Shown: piece by piece, positions 53,284 to 64,000 of the stretch
Numbering within the stretch: position 1 is the first letter of the stretch
Layout: every line of letters begins with the position of its first letter
NCBI GenBank assembly: GCA_949825045.1
Contig: OX463829.1
Span: forward strand, 1,736,001 to 1,800,000
Reading direction: 5' to 3'
Length of the DNA: 64,000 bases
Source: Argyresthia goedartella
Lineage: Eukaryota > Arthropoda > Insecta > Lepidoptera > Argyresthiidae
Made by a program: the position numbers and the translations under genes
Notes under the pieces: model-generated
Databases searched by the model: none
What the model was told of the DNA's origin: nothing
The model's input: the letters and a program-made list of their open reading frames with translations, nothing else

Positions 53284-55059
53284 TTATTCGCACCACACAC
53301 CATTGATGTACCGCCCTCTATGTACCGTCGGTTCTGCGTATGTGTTGGAATATTGCGTCAGACTGTGGTGTGTGGGTCCTTGAACTATATTCGTGTACGT
53401 CACAGGAACGGACACTTTGTACACTGTTGCCGAGGAGCTCGCCACTTGTGTGTTCACGTCAGTGTAGGTGGGGTACGCGTTTGATCGTTGAACAGTCTCC
53501 CAAACTGATACTGGCTGACCTGCTGGCTGTAGGTTGGTTATCGGTTGAGGTACTATATATTGCACATTGGACGTATAGACTAGTGGTGAACTGTGGACTC
53601 GTCGTATGGTCTGGACTGGGTAGTGTTCGATGATAGGGTAGCTGGGTTCGTGGTACAGCCGCTGCTGGTACACTTTGGCTCCGAGTCCGAGTTTCTTGCT
53701 GAATAAGAGGGGTAGGAAGGCTTCTGATGAGGCGGCTATGGCGAGAAGTGTCTGGAAAAAATATATATGAACAATTGAAAAAAAATATCAGTTGTATGTA
53801 TATGACTAAGGCCCAGCAGATGGAACGCGAGATAAAACTATTCTCGGAATACCTTCGACAGCTTCATACAACAATTATACATCTTCATTCAAACATAAAT
53901 ATATACCCACCAAATGTAATGAAGTCCGAGATAAGTGGAAAATTCTGCTTGCTTATCCACGGTACAAGGCTAATTCGCATTAGGCATATGCGCACTTAAG
54001 CGTGACTTGATGATATTTGTAATGGTGGGGCTAATCTTCGCTGGTACATCCTAGTTACCTAAAAAATTGGTCAGGATTTGCTAATGCGAATTGTAAAAGC
54101 AAACCATCTATAAATAAACCTGTATATCTGACAAATATAATAAAATTAAGTCGGTTGAAATCGAAAGAATCACTTTAATGTTTAATAAGTGTTCTTGTTC
54201 AAACACCTGTAAGAACAGAATGCGAATGTTCCACATAACTGCGAATTTGCTGTAACTGTATCTGAAGGCGTTCACTAATAACAGACATACACAACACAAG
54301 CAACACATCTGTAGCTCTCTGGAACGTTAGCTCAGTCTTTACTGTAGATAATATAAAGTAAAAATTATCATTTACGTACAGGCACATACATTGCTTCTGG
54401 CCCAGAAACAGCGACGTCACTCACATATAAACATCCAAGACCTGTTTTTTTTTTCTACCCCCAGCCGGGGATCGAACCCGGGACCTCTCGCATGGTAGAC
54501 AGGACCACAACCGCTGCGCCCAAAGGGTGCATTTGTTAGTTTGTGCACACGATGATGGTGACGATCTCTCAGGCCGAGTTCAGTCACGAATATTGCCTTG
54601 GCTGAAAACAGCGTCGATCTTGTGACCTCATATGCCACAATTCAATGACCTGATAATAGGTACATGCGTGTGTGACGTCGCTGTTTCTGGTTCCCACCAC
54701 ACAGGGTATCCTAGTGTGGGGCCAGAAGCAATGTATCAAATTCCAAATTCCAAATGTCTTTATTACAGTGGATATTTACATATACTTAGCAATCGTCATT
54801 TTATGCCGCTTCTCACATTGGACCACCCCGTGGGCGAAGAAAATCCCACAGATTGATTTTTAGATCTCTTTTAAAAATTGCTTGTGCTTACCTAATACAA
54901 ATATTATAATATCAGTATCGAAATAAATAAGCAGGAATAAATAATTACAAAATTATTAATAGCAAGGTCTGTTGAGCCAGATTAATCCCATAATCTGCCT
55001 TTGTTACTCTTTTATTAAGTACTATACAATAAAAGACTCACCACTACAACAGCCTTCAT
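53284..55059 (-). CDS. gene E: small secreted protein of unknown function, same gene build as the cluster
   Basis: Exon 1 is 55042-55059 (ATG, MKAVVV) with GTGAGT; exon 2 is 53284-53751 after TTTTTTCCAG. Phase 0 joining gives MKAVVVTLLAIAASSEA, a clear signal peptide, and 161 residues in all. The mature chain has FLPLLFSKKLGLGAKVYQQR, a Tyr/Pro/Val/Gln-rich middle (EHYPVQTIRRVHSSPLVYTS, VPQPITNLQPAGQPVSVWE) and a C-terminus HRGRYINGVWCE with one Cys. It lacks the strict repeats and SGLH motif of A, B and D. The 1290-bp intron contains two SINE pieces and a CR1-like scrap. Family not recognised; cuticle association is inferred only from gene build and neighbours. Confidence 0.8.
54372..54528 (-). 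mobile_element. SINE family 1 copy in the gene E intron
   Basis: GGGGATCGAACCCGGGACC (B box, reverse), ACAACCGCTGCGCC (A side), tail GGCACATACATTGCTTCTGG. About 33 bp of the body are deleted between GGCCC and CAGAAACAGC. Confidence 0.82.
54660..54738 (+). mobile_element. SINE family 1 body fragment in the gene E intron
   Basis: GTGTGACGTCGCTGTTTCTG and AGTGTGGGGCCAGAAGCAAT without a head. Its opposite orientation to 54372 makes them inverted partners. Confidence 0.75.
54742..54998 (-). mobile_element. CR1-like 3'-end copy in the gene E intron
   Basis: CTTTATTACAGTGGATATTT-ACATATACTTAGCAA, GGACCACCCCGTGGGCGAAG and CCCACAGATTGATTTTTAGA match the 3' UTR of the 26.6-30.0 kb family in reverse. 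5'-truncated at about 54998. Confidence 0.85.
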
Positions 55060-55146
55060 TTTGATAATCTTCTAAACTTTGCGGTTTCGAGATCCTTTCT
55101 CAAGTAAGTTAATATCAGCACTATCATGGTGGACGAAAGTAGCCCG

Positions 55147-55154
55147 TATTTATA
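55147..55154 (-). promoter_or_regulatory. TATA box of gene E
   Basis: TATAAATA on the minus strand, 88 bp upstream of the gene E ATG. Confidence 0.7.
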
Positions 55155-55169
55155 CAAGGTCAGTTTATG

Positions 55170-56150
55170 GTTTGTTTTGATAAATCTGGAGATTCCGAAT
55201 GCGGACTTTATGCAAGCGGCGCTCAGATTAGCGGCGCCCCGGTAGGTATGAGGTGTGTAAGGAGGTTAATATGGAGTTTAAGGCAGTTTGGTTTGGCTAA
55301 CTAAACTAATTGTGTGTGTCTCACCGATTAGTCGCCCGGATTCAATCTACTAAGTATCGGATGTTGAGTGGTTAGGTTACATGCACATTACATGCCTACA
55401 ATTTTATTTTTTTTATTTTATTTTATTTTCATAGGAAAACTAACAGCATATATAAATATACAAAATTTTGCGTAGACTTAATGTTAGGATATAAACATGC
55501 CAATTACAAATTTTCGCCTTTAAAAAGAAGAAATACATTTAACTATAACAAGAGTACCTATAGTCATATTTACCCAAATTAACAAGGAGGTAATTGTTTG
55601 TAAGGAAAGACACAATGATTTATATTGGAATTAATGTGAATGTAGAACTTTAAAGAAAACGAAACATCTTAAATTCTATGCATTGGTTGACATGAACGCC
55701 ACGGATATAACGCCACAAATTAAGCAGAGCCAGTAGTAAAACAGATAATATCATTTTGCATGTTGTATTTTAATTTTTCCAAAGTAAGTGGAGCTAAAAA
55801 ACTGTTTTATTTTTCTCTCGTTGGTGTTAAAACGAATATTTGATTTTGTATACTTTTTACTAAATTTTTCAGATATTCGCTGTACAAACGCATTTTTTCT
55901 ATGTATAATTAGAGTATGTAAAAGGAGTGTGACGAGTTACATCAGAGCATCGACTACGAGAAGTAGGGACCCGTCATTTAATAAGAGATAATAGGCTGGG
56001 TGAATCAATCTTTCCTACTAAGATATTGTGTAAGAGCAACGAGTCTGCGCAGTCTCTGCGCGTCTCTAGCGGTAGTATATGGTGGTGTTTACAATTTTCT
56101 GTGTAATTTTGATTAGGTATTGAAAATTTATAATTGAGAAACCTCAAGTA
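55170..56150. other. no gene seen upstream of gene E
   Basis: (TTTTA)n near 55405-55430, otherwise AT-rich. A plus-strand frame at 55788-55991 has no recognisable features. Confidence 0.35.
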
Positions 56151-56156
56151 CTTTTT

Positions 56157-56522
56157 AGGGTTCCGTACCCAACGGGTAAGAACGGAACCCTATTACTAAG
56201 ACTTCGCTGTCCGTCCGACTGTCACCAGGCTGTATCTCAAGAACCTAGCTAGCTAGAGAGTTGAAATTTTCACAGATTATGTATTTCTGTTGCCGCTATA
56301 ACAACAAATACTAAAAAAAAAACGGTAACAACAATACCACATACAAACTTATGGATGCACCTGGTTACGTACATGGAGTGTAAAAGTAACCGCACCAATA
56401 ACTTTGTAAACAATATTTTGCTGTGTAAAATCCAAACTATTCACTCCACACCATCGCTTCCATTGAACGGTGGTACGGAACCCTTCGTGCGCGATTTAGA
56501 CTCGCACTTGACCGGTTTTTTT
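56157..56522 (-). mobile_element. GGGTTCCGTA repeat, copy 3, with repeat Z insert
   Basis: Left end AGGGTTCCGTACCCAACGGG, core GTTGCCGCTATAACAACAAA, right end TGCGCGATTTAGACTCGCAC-TTGACCGG. Repeat Z at 56333-56455, at the same internal position as in 44175-44534, so the composite itself multiplied. Confidence 0.78.
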
Positions 56523-57260
56523 TGTATCTTCTCTAATTGGTCGCAGTAAACTTTATACATTGGATTCCAGACCTGTGAAGCATATTCCAGCTGACTTCGG
56601 ACCAGAGAGCAATACAAGATTTTAAGTGTTTTAGCTTTTTTGATTTTTTTTGATAATCTGAGAACGAACCCCATGGTTATTTTAGCTTTTTTGTTATTAT
56701 ATTAATAGGTTCATTAAAAATAAATTTGGAGTCTAAATGTACACCAAGATCCCGGATATTATTTGTTCTTTCAAGAGATTTACCGTTAATAGAGTAATTA
56801 TGCAGTAATGGATTATGTTTGCGGGTAAAGGTTATAATATTACATTTGTCAATATTAAGGTCTAGTTTATTAATTTGACAATATTGATGAAGTCTATCTG
56901 GGTCTTGCTGCAGGTCATATGCATCAATGGGCGATGAAATAGTTTTGAATATTTTCATATCATCAGCAAACAGTAAAAACTTTGCATTCCGGAAGCAAAT
57001 GTCAATATCGTTTGTAAACAGCGTAAAGAGCAGCGGAGCCAAAATTGTGCTCTGTGGCACTCCAGAAGGGATGCTGATAGCTGTTGATGAGTTGCGGATG
57101 TAGGAGGTTAACCACCTGAGAAGATCTCCTCATATCCAGACTAGTTCAAGTTTTTTTAGAAGCCTCTCATGGTCCACACGATCAAATGCTTTTGAAAAGT
57201 CGGTGTCTGCCGTATGAATCTGTCCTCCATTTCCCATTTCTAATTTAATGAACAACTCTG
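56520..57260 (-). pseudogene. non-LTR reverse transcriptase fragment, CR1/jockey-group
   Basis: Minus strand: motif A region with AFDRVDH-like sequence near 57180, PQSTILAPLLFTLFTNDIDI, FADDMKIFKTISS, LDLNIDKCNIITFTRKHNPL, NIRDLGVHLDSKFIFNEPIN, then in another frame KTLKILYCSLVRSQLEYASQ-VWNP. The last ORF runs on into the adjoining repeat, so its tail is not protein-derived. Frameshift near 56675; 5' part and 3' end missing. Related to but distinct from the 21-24 kb ORF2. Confidence 0.82.
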
Positions 57261-57269
57261 TCGTATGAA

Positions 57270-57560
57270 TTCAAATATCTGATATAGCTCACGTCTGGAT
57301 TCCAAAATCAGATCAACCAGAACTACAGTGGTGGTGACATAATTAAAGACACCCCCTTATTGACCACCAAAAACCACCATAGTAGCATATAGTAGTACCA
57401 ATACCTAAAATAGGTACCTATTTAATCTAGTGTAATTGTTAAAAAACGATACACGATGTTGTATTCTTAAAATGTGGGACAAAAAGAAGTTTAGACACTG
57501 CTCACTGTGGGAATATAACACAAACTTTTTAACGTACTTATAGTTGGCCAGCAAATTAAT
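57270..57560. other. no gene seen
   Basis: Short AT-rich stretch between the RT fragment and family X copy 4. Confidence 0.35.
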
Positions 57561-57566
57561 AGAAAT

Positions 57567-57988
57567 GTTATGTGACTGATGCATAATGGAGGGCATTAAA
57601 ACTCGAGAGTGGGATTTAATGCCTTATTATGTACAGTTACATACACTAGTTTATCTACACACATATCATAAGCTCTCTTTGATGTATTCAGGAACCGCAT
57701 ATTTGACTGGCATTGTGGCATTGATCATTGCTTTGCATTTGTTTAGCTTGTTCAGTAGTACCAACTACACAGAAAAACTACCCCTTGCCGCCACGGCACG
57801 CAGGCGGGCGCCGGCGTTCGAAATTTGAATGTCATAATATTTCGAAATATTGATACATTATGGTCATAATGTATCAATATCCAGATAAGAAATGAGTTTT
57901 TACCAACTAGTATATCATTATGCTGATCGTAACGTGCAGATTTTGGACGCAGTAAAGGGGGTTTATGATACGTGTGTAGATAAACTAC
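57567..57988 (+). mobile_element. foldback MITE family X, copy 4
   Basis: TTATGTGACTGATGCATAATG to GTGTGTAGATAAACTACT. It lacks one of the two GGCGTTCGAAATTTG-containing direct repeats and has a variant central hairpin around TGATACATTATGG/TCATAATGTATCA. Confidence 0.8.
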
Positions 57989-58243
57989 TATTTACATCCA
58001 TTCAATATTGATAAAATTAATAGGTTATTATTACTGTATAGTATTAGGTAAATTAATATTGCAAAGTCGAACTGCTTCTAATAACGGTCATTCAGCTTTA
58101 CCAGTCGCTTTAGTACCCCCATCAAATCTGTTATCTTTTATAGTTAAAAGAACTATGCAAAACAGTGTGGATGGACGACTAGTTCGGACTTTTGTGTTTA
58201 TAAAAGGTTCCGTAATTCGTACAGAATATATAAGATTTATACA

Positions 58244-58440
58244 CAGTACATTTATATGTAAGTACATTTATATGTGAGTACATTTATATGTAAGTACATT
58301 TATATGTAAGTACATTTATATGTAAGACCATTTATATGTAAGTACATTTATATGTAAGTACATTTATATGTAAGTACATTTATATGTAAGTACATTTATA
58401 TGTAAGTACATTTATATGTAAGTACATTTATATGCAAGGA
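58244..58440. repeat. tandem repeat, unit 16 bp, about 12 copies
   Basis: ACATTTATATGTAAGT units, nearly identical (variants GTGAGT, AAGACC, ATGCAAG). A SINE follows directly. Confidence 0.9.
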
Positions 58441-58448
58441 TTTAATAC

Positions 58449-58633
58449 ACACCTCTGTGGCGTCGCGGTTGTGGCTCTGCCTGCCATGCGAGAGGTCTCG
58501 GGTTCGATCCCCGGCTGGGGATAAAAGAACACAAAAATAGGTCTTGGATGGATGGATGTTTATATGTGGGTGATGACGCTGCTTCTGGTTCCCACGACAT
58601 AGGGTATCCTAGTGTGCCCCCCCCCCCCCCCCC
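58449..58633 (+). mobile_element. SINE family 1 copy ending in poly-C
   Basis: Head ACCTCTGTGGCGTCGCGGTT ... GGTTCGATCCCCGG. The body reads to CCTAGTGTG and then a run of C (58617-58633) replaces the usual GGGGCC. Confidence 0.82.
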
Positions 58634-58737
58634 ATCAGCAAGGAACGTGGCGCTAAGAAACTCTGCCTCCATACTTTATGAAACTGCATGACCAACCAAC
58701 CAACAAGTATTCTCTGAGAACTTATAATACCTTAATA

Positions 58738-58985
58738 CCTTATAATACCTTGGACACTATTTACACACATTGTTCTAGCCACAAACTCGGATGCCCTGTA
58801 TCTTGGGTACTAGACAACGATACACATACTTACATAGATAAATATTATACTTAGATAGATAAACAACCATGACTAGGGTACAAACATCCGTTCTCATCAA
58901 ACAAATATTTGCCCCCGCCGGGACTCGAACCCGCGACCCTTGGCTTCGAAGGCAGGATTCCGACTCGGCCATTCGGGTCGTCAAC
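58738..58985 (-). mobile_element. SINE family 2 copy
   Basis: Body ACCTTGGACACTATTTACAC, (TAGA)-type stretch, head CCGGGACTCGAACCCGCGAC and GACTCGGCCATTCGGGTCGT. Full head present. Confidence 0.82.
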
Positions 58986-59088
58986 TGGACTGGAGTGGAA
59001 CAGAACTAAAGTAGGTACTGCTCTTGGCCCCCTCTACAGTTAAGTTACTATATTTAAAGATCTAACTTATTAAATTATTTCATAAAAA

Positions 59089-59593
59089 ACTTTATCTACA
59101 CACGTATGATAAACCCTCTTTACTGCGTACAAAAACCGCACGTTACGATCAGCATTATGTTAAACTACTTGGTAAAAACTCGTTTCGTATCTGGGAAACT
59201 ACACATTATGGTCATTATGTGTAGTTTTTCTACATATAATGACATTCAAATTTCGAACGCCGACGCCCGCCGCGTGCCGCCCCTAGTTTGTCTGTGAAGT
59301 TGGTACTGACATTCAAATTTCGAACGCCGACGCCCGCCTACCTTACCTACCGCCTTGGTACTACAGAACGAGCTAAACAATTGCAGAGCCACAATGCCGG
59401 TCAAACATGCGGTTCCTGAACACATCAAAGAGAGCTTATGATATGTGTGTAGATAAACTAGTGTATGTAACTGTACATAATTAGGCATTAAAACTCTCGA
59501 GTGATATTGTTATGAGACTCGCCTTCGGCTCGTTTCATAAACCCACTCTCGAGTTTTAATGCCCTCCATTATGCAACAGTCACATAAACTACT
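59089..59593 (-). mobile_element. foldback MITE family X, copy 5
   Basis: From TTTATCTACACACGTATGAT to GCAACAGTCACATAAACTACT. Both TTCAAATTTCGAACGCCGAC direct repeats and the TACACATTATGGTCATTATGTGTA-type hairpin are present. Confidence 0.82.
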
Positions 59594-59599
59594 ATAAAA

Positions 59600-60960
59600 T
59601 ACGGAACCCAAAAATATGTATAAACAAGCACATTATCAAACAATTCCACAGGAACATTCTTTATATTGACGTCATAGATCGATGATCTAAATAATGGGCG
59701 TCCCAATAAAAGTGAACTTTTTAAAGTTTGTTTTACGAAATTCAAATCGGTTGAATGGTAAGAAAAAAATTGGTCACTTTATAGCTTTTGGAGCAGGATC
59801 TGGCCAACTTACAACTAAGATGTTGACATTTCAGACATTATGATCTGTGCCTTAGAGATCATTAATCAATACGATATATCAAAGGTAAGAAATTCTTTGA
59901 TATTTCAGAAATTAAAATCTGTTGAGTTTTAAGAATATTTTAGGTTGCTAGCTTTTCATATAATCAACGATCTGTCTTTCACGGTGGAGAAATTGACTTG
60001 AAATTTTATATGCAAATATCTACAGAAATGAAGAAATTTGAACTTTGAAGTTTTGAACTTGAACTTTCCCATATCCTGAAGACTATACAAAAGACTATCC
60101 TAAATTTCAAAGACTTGGCACATGGGCATGATTCTTATGAATTGTGAAATAGTAATGAAAATGGCAATGACCTGTCATAAGAGCCGCGGCAGCCCTTGGC
60201 CGGATGTTTTATTCCATATATAATGGGATTAAAAGTGCACTCTCACCGGGACACCCCATATAATTCGATAAATTTAGAAGGAAACCAGAAAGCAGTTTAT
60301 TGCTTTCGTCTTGGACGTTTTTCTATTTTTGGATCCTACGACACAATTTAAGTATGGCAATATTATGACTATAGATTTAATTCCAGCTGGAACTGTACAG
60401 CTTTATGTGCTTTCGAGTAAATAAATAAAGTGTGATATATTTATATACAACAGAGTCAGTAAATATATCAGCATATTAGCACTGAATCGGCACGAATGCA
60501 CCAGAACAATCACACGGTACTTGTTGCAAGTTAATTTTGAGGAAACAGAGAAATTATTTGCTATCTTACACTTCACAACCCACGCACACACACACTCTCA
60601 CACACACTCTCACACCCATGGCATCTAAGATCCAAGCTATAATTAATCAATTTATATTATGTACCTACAATTTTAATTCATTAATGTGTAAATATAATTC
60701 ATACTTTCATTAAATAAAATCTTAAAATGTACCACCTAAATAAAAATAATTTTAAATAAGAGCATAAAACACAGCCAAAGAGAGACGCTGTAACCCTACT
60801 ATACAAGTTTTACTTAGTGTAGGGGACAGAGCTTCCCTGAGGTACGCAAAACAAATATCAGCAGTGTAATAATTAAATGCTATACCTACTTATTGTAGGT
60901 ACCTACCTACCCTACATACAGCACGAATATTGATTTTGATTAATTTGATTTAAATAAATA
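59600..60960. other. no gene seen; CA-rich tract
   Basis: A short CR1-tail-like stretch (GCAAATATCTACAGAAATGA) at 60011-60032 and a (CA)/(CTCACA) tract at 60583-60612. Otherwise AT-rich. Confidence 0.4.
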
Positions 60961-60969
60961 AACATTAAA

Positions 60970-61122
60970 TACAGGCGCATACATTGCTTCTGGCCCAACA
61001 CTAGGATACCCTGGGTCGTGGGACCTGGGTTATTTTTTTTTTTCATATCCTCAGCCGGGGATCGAACCCGGGAACCTTCGCATGGAAGGCAGAGCGACAA
61101 CCGCGGCGCCACAGAGGTCGTC
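60970..61122 (-). mobile_element. SINE family 1 copy
   Basis: GGGGATCGAACCCGGGAACC and ACAACCGCGGCGCCACAGAG (head, reverse), tail GGCGCATACATTGCTTCTGG. Part of the body is missing. Confidence 0.82.
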
Positions 61123-61239
61123 GAACCTAACGAATTTAGCAGAATCAAGAACAGTGTAAGGTAGTTGGAGAAACAGAAGAAACAATACGAAATACACACG
61201 TATAGATTAAAAACTAACTGAGAGTTGAACAACTGGCCA

Positions 61240-61295
61240 ACCGTGAGCCTCTGCCAACCCGTATGGGAAAATGCGTGACGCTATGTATAATTATA
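61240..61295 (+). repeat. dispersed repeat scrap
   Basis: GAGCCTCTGCCAACCCGTAT-GGGAAAATGCGTGACGCTATG, the motif of 40574-40630. Confidence 0.55.
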
Positions 61296-61779
61296 CGTAT
61301 ATAATATTAAAGCCACGCCTATTTGATTAACTAAGCTCTGTAATCATCATGTAACTTGTAACTTAGTTAATGTTGCTTAATTCATTACTTAATTATTGTG
61401 TAAGTGTGTGTAAGTGCACTTAACTGAGAGCATACCGGTGACATTCCCGGAATGTAGACCCATAGCCGTTATACAATTCTACTTATTCACACAAACAGAC
61501 CTATTCTGGAGGCATCACATAATCACTTATTAAATAGTAGGTACGAATAGTTGTTTTAAATTATGTTAGCAAGCAAATGTATGAAGTGACAGTCGTGAAA
61601 ATTCCTAAGGCGTCAAAGCTAACCATAGATTCGTTTTTATAGAGTATTTTGGCTTTGTTTGTTTCCTGCGGAATCGGCGATTTGACAACATTGTTTATAT
61701 TATTTTATGTTTAATATAGGTAATAAGTATTCCTAATTGTCTTTAATACCTATTAACATAAGCTTTAGGAGCCTTAAGA

Positions 61780-62447
61780 AACTGGTCAAGTGCGAGTAGG
61801 ACGCATACGAAGGGTTCCGTACCATTGTTCACGGAAAACGTAAAACCACAGTCTTTGTACGAGTATACCTTTTATTTTTTTAATAAAATATTAAATAGGA
61901 CTACATTCAAGGCCGTGCATCGAAACAATGAAAAAGAGTTTTGTGAATGTAGTATGTAAGTATTTAACTATGTTCTCAGGTTAACGAAGCTCTTTGCTCA
62001 TTGAAACCGGAAATGGATAGAAATTGAGTAACTCATTAACAGAAATAAAATCAAATATGATAAAAAACTTTTTTATTATTTATTTTAATGCGATTGAGCA
62101 ATCATTCATCGTATGTTGAGAAATAACTAAGCACAAAACTCATTAGCCGCAATTAAAGATCTTTTCCGATAAGATCGGGAGAGACCAGTTAATTTGACCG
62201 ATAAATAAATAAAACAAAATAGCTAAGAAAATGGCCACACAAATAATATCTTGTAAAGGTACTTTTAATTCATTATTTCATTATTTGTTGTTGAAGCGGC
62301 AACAGAAATACACCCTCAGTGAAAATCTCAACTTTCTACCTGTTTCGGTTGATCCGGTAGAGCCTGGTGACGGACAGGCGGACAGACGGACAGCGGAGGC
62401 TTAATGATAGGGTCCCGTTTGGCACCCTTCGGGTACAGAACCCTAAA
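61780..62447 (+). mobile_element. GGGTTCCGTA repeat, copy 4, interrupted
   Basis: Left part 61783-61870 (GGTCAAGTGCGAGTAGGACG, GAAGGGTTCCGTACC) and right part 62265-62447 (GAAGCGGCAACAGAAATACA ... CCTTCGGGTACAGAACCCTA) are separated by about 390 bp of unrelated AT-rich DNA that is probably a later insertion. Confidence 0.7.
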
Positions 62448-62807
62448 AAGGACCTATGGCGACCGGACAAGAGCTGTAGAAGTTTAAGCGTCAGTTAAGT
62501 TAGTTTGTTTTGACGCCTTTAGAATATTTACAAGTTGTAATATAAGTTAGGTATGTAGTCATATTTAAAAGAGTGTTTAAAAGTTTATACCGTTTTTTTT
62601 TTTACATGAAAAAAAGGGTCATAACTAAATTTAACGAGCGGTCAATCTAATAAAGGCTTCCGTTTTACCGAGGGCGCCACTGTCGAGTAAGGTAAATAAG
62701 TATGAAGTAACCGACTCCAGAAAAGGATAAGGTTGTCAGGTCGGGATACCTTACGCTACAGCAGCGCCCTCAGCGGCGAATTAAAACGCGCATAGCCCTC
62801 ATTACAA

Positions 62808-62960
62808 ATCAAATCAAATCATTTATTGCAAGTAGGCAAAATAATGTACACACAAGTCAAAGATGTGAAAAGTAAGGTTGACTTGTTCACGTTAATTTCG
62901 TAGTGAAAGTTGTTACAGATTGACATCGGTAATAATTCTAAAGCTATCTCGAGGTCTACA
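62808..62960 (-). mobile_element. possible non-LTR 3' end
   Basis: AATCAAATCAAATCATTTATTGC read in reverse is an AATAAATGATTTGATTTGATT-type tail, common at 3' ends of insect non-LTR elements. No coding part seen. Confidence 0.4.
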
Positions 62961-64000
62961 CGTTTCTGCGAAGAGAGCAATTTTTTGTTGTTAGTTTAAG
63001 GAAAGCTTTTTTTAATTGTTAATTTAATAGAATCACATTTTCATTGTATATTTCATCCCAACGCTACATAGGTGATGAGATTGCAATCGCAAGGGTAACG
63101 ATAAGAGAAAGCTATGATGAATGATTCGTGACCAAACCCCTGCCACCTCATCTCAACCAGTCTCAACCTGTCATCTAAGAATGTGGTCCTCCAAGACACT
63201 GCCGTCACAAAGACGTCATTCACAGAATCTAAACTGCTTGCTCATAAAAACATGTTTATCAGTTCCCGATATAGTGACATTAATATTTATAAATAAACGT
63301 ATAGCGGTTACTTTTATAAATGTTATAGAACATGACTAGCTTCTACCGCAAAACTGTTTTGTTAGAGGGACACACATTCCATAAGACGTCAAGGCGCGCG
63401 AGAACTTGTCCGAATCTGTTTTATGTGGAGTGTTCTATGATATAAATTATGATATGCACCAACCTTTACCTGTACTCGCCCGTCGCGCAGTCACAGGCGC
63501 TGATCAACTCCGTGCTCGCCGCCTCACCACAGTGTGATATATTCACGAGTGGGATGGCGTGCTTGGTGAGGGAATGTAAGAGAATGACAGAAAGACGAAT
63601 GCAAGATCTAGATAAGTAAAATATTTTTACCGCCTTTGTAACGTATTGGTTAATTCAGCTGTAAGGTTACAATTGAAAATAAATGAATTGAATTGAATAA
63701 GTAAACATGTGGGTATCATCCATCAAGTTGTAATAGTTGTATCGAGGAGGAATCAAACAATACAATCAATCTGCGATTGCAGACATTGCGTTTTATTGGT
63801 TTTAAGCATCAAGCTGCAGAATAACTTACGGCAGCATGTAGAAAGCATTTGTATGCCTGATGCATCTTACATGGAGATAATAAACGGCAACAAATATAAT
63901 GATCACCAATTTATTTTTTTCCTACCCAAAATGGAATAAATGAACACCAAAAGTTGCAAAAAATATCACGGCAAAATACTGCGGTAGCTTAGGTGAAGGG
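62960..64000. other. no gene confirmed
   Basis: A second tail-like AAATAAATGAATTGAATTGA lies at 63679-63699 (plus). The frame 63709-63939 is open for 76 codons but shows no signal, domain or repeat that I recognise. Confidence 0.35.

Noticed and set aside
63709..63939. 76-codon plus-strand open frame near the window end
   Set aside because: No family resemblance, signal or splice support; left as unresolved rather than called.

Overview
The window looks like a gene-poor, repeat-rich stretch of a lepidopteran (moth or butterfly) nuclear genome. This is inferred from short intron-split genes for low-complexity secreted (cuticle-type) proteins, tRNA-derived SINEs, CR1/jockey-group non-LTR retrotransposons, and the dispersed 'GGGTTCCGTA' repeat that I know from Lepidoptera. 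The species cannot be told from the sequence. No rRNA, true tRNA, CRISPR or prokaryotic feature is visible.

Host genes. Five short genes, all on the minus strand, are spread from 12 to 55 kb: gene A (11949-12589), gene B (16985-18290), gene C (36143-39380), gene D (47993-49203) and gene E (53284-55059). They share one build: a TATA box, a first coding exon of only 12 or 18 nt (4 or 6 residues), a phase-0 intron inside the signal peptide, and one long second exon of Ser/Tyr/Gly/His/Leu-rich repeats. A, B and D are recognisable paralogs around a (K-R-G)-x-x-S-G-L-H segment. In B and D this follows an R-x-K-R processing site; in A the site is degraded and the stop codon is lost. C and E share the gene build but not that motif. 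They look like exoskeleton proteins from a tandem cluster whose spacing has been inflated by transposons.

Transposons. A near-complete non-LTR retrotransposon lies at about 19.63-24.15 kb. Its ORF1 has a PHD finger and a C-terminal FP-like region, and its ORF2 has APE endonuclease and reverse transcriptase; the two ORFs overlap with no ATG for ORF2. Broken relatives lie at 1-1924 (-), 7440-9605 (-), 15105-16175 (-), 16205-16548 (-), 26600-29960 (+) and 56520-57260 (-), with 3'-end scraps elsewhere. DNA transposons include a mariner/maT copy with perfect 23-bp terminal repeats but no third catalytic Asp region (4390-5488), a hAT relic with a perfect 8-bp target duplication (30768-32706), and several MITEs and foldback elements. 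Two tRNA-derived SINE families contribute about fifteen copies.

Tandem arrays with periods of about 170, 40, 37, 27, 22, 16, 15 and 57 bp, and several perfect hairpins, fill other gaps. The rest is AT-rich sequence in which I see no gene. Several insertions are nested so that the empty site can be read from a sister copy or reading frame in this same window, which fixes insertion boundaries and target-site lengths.
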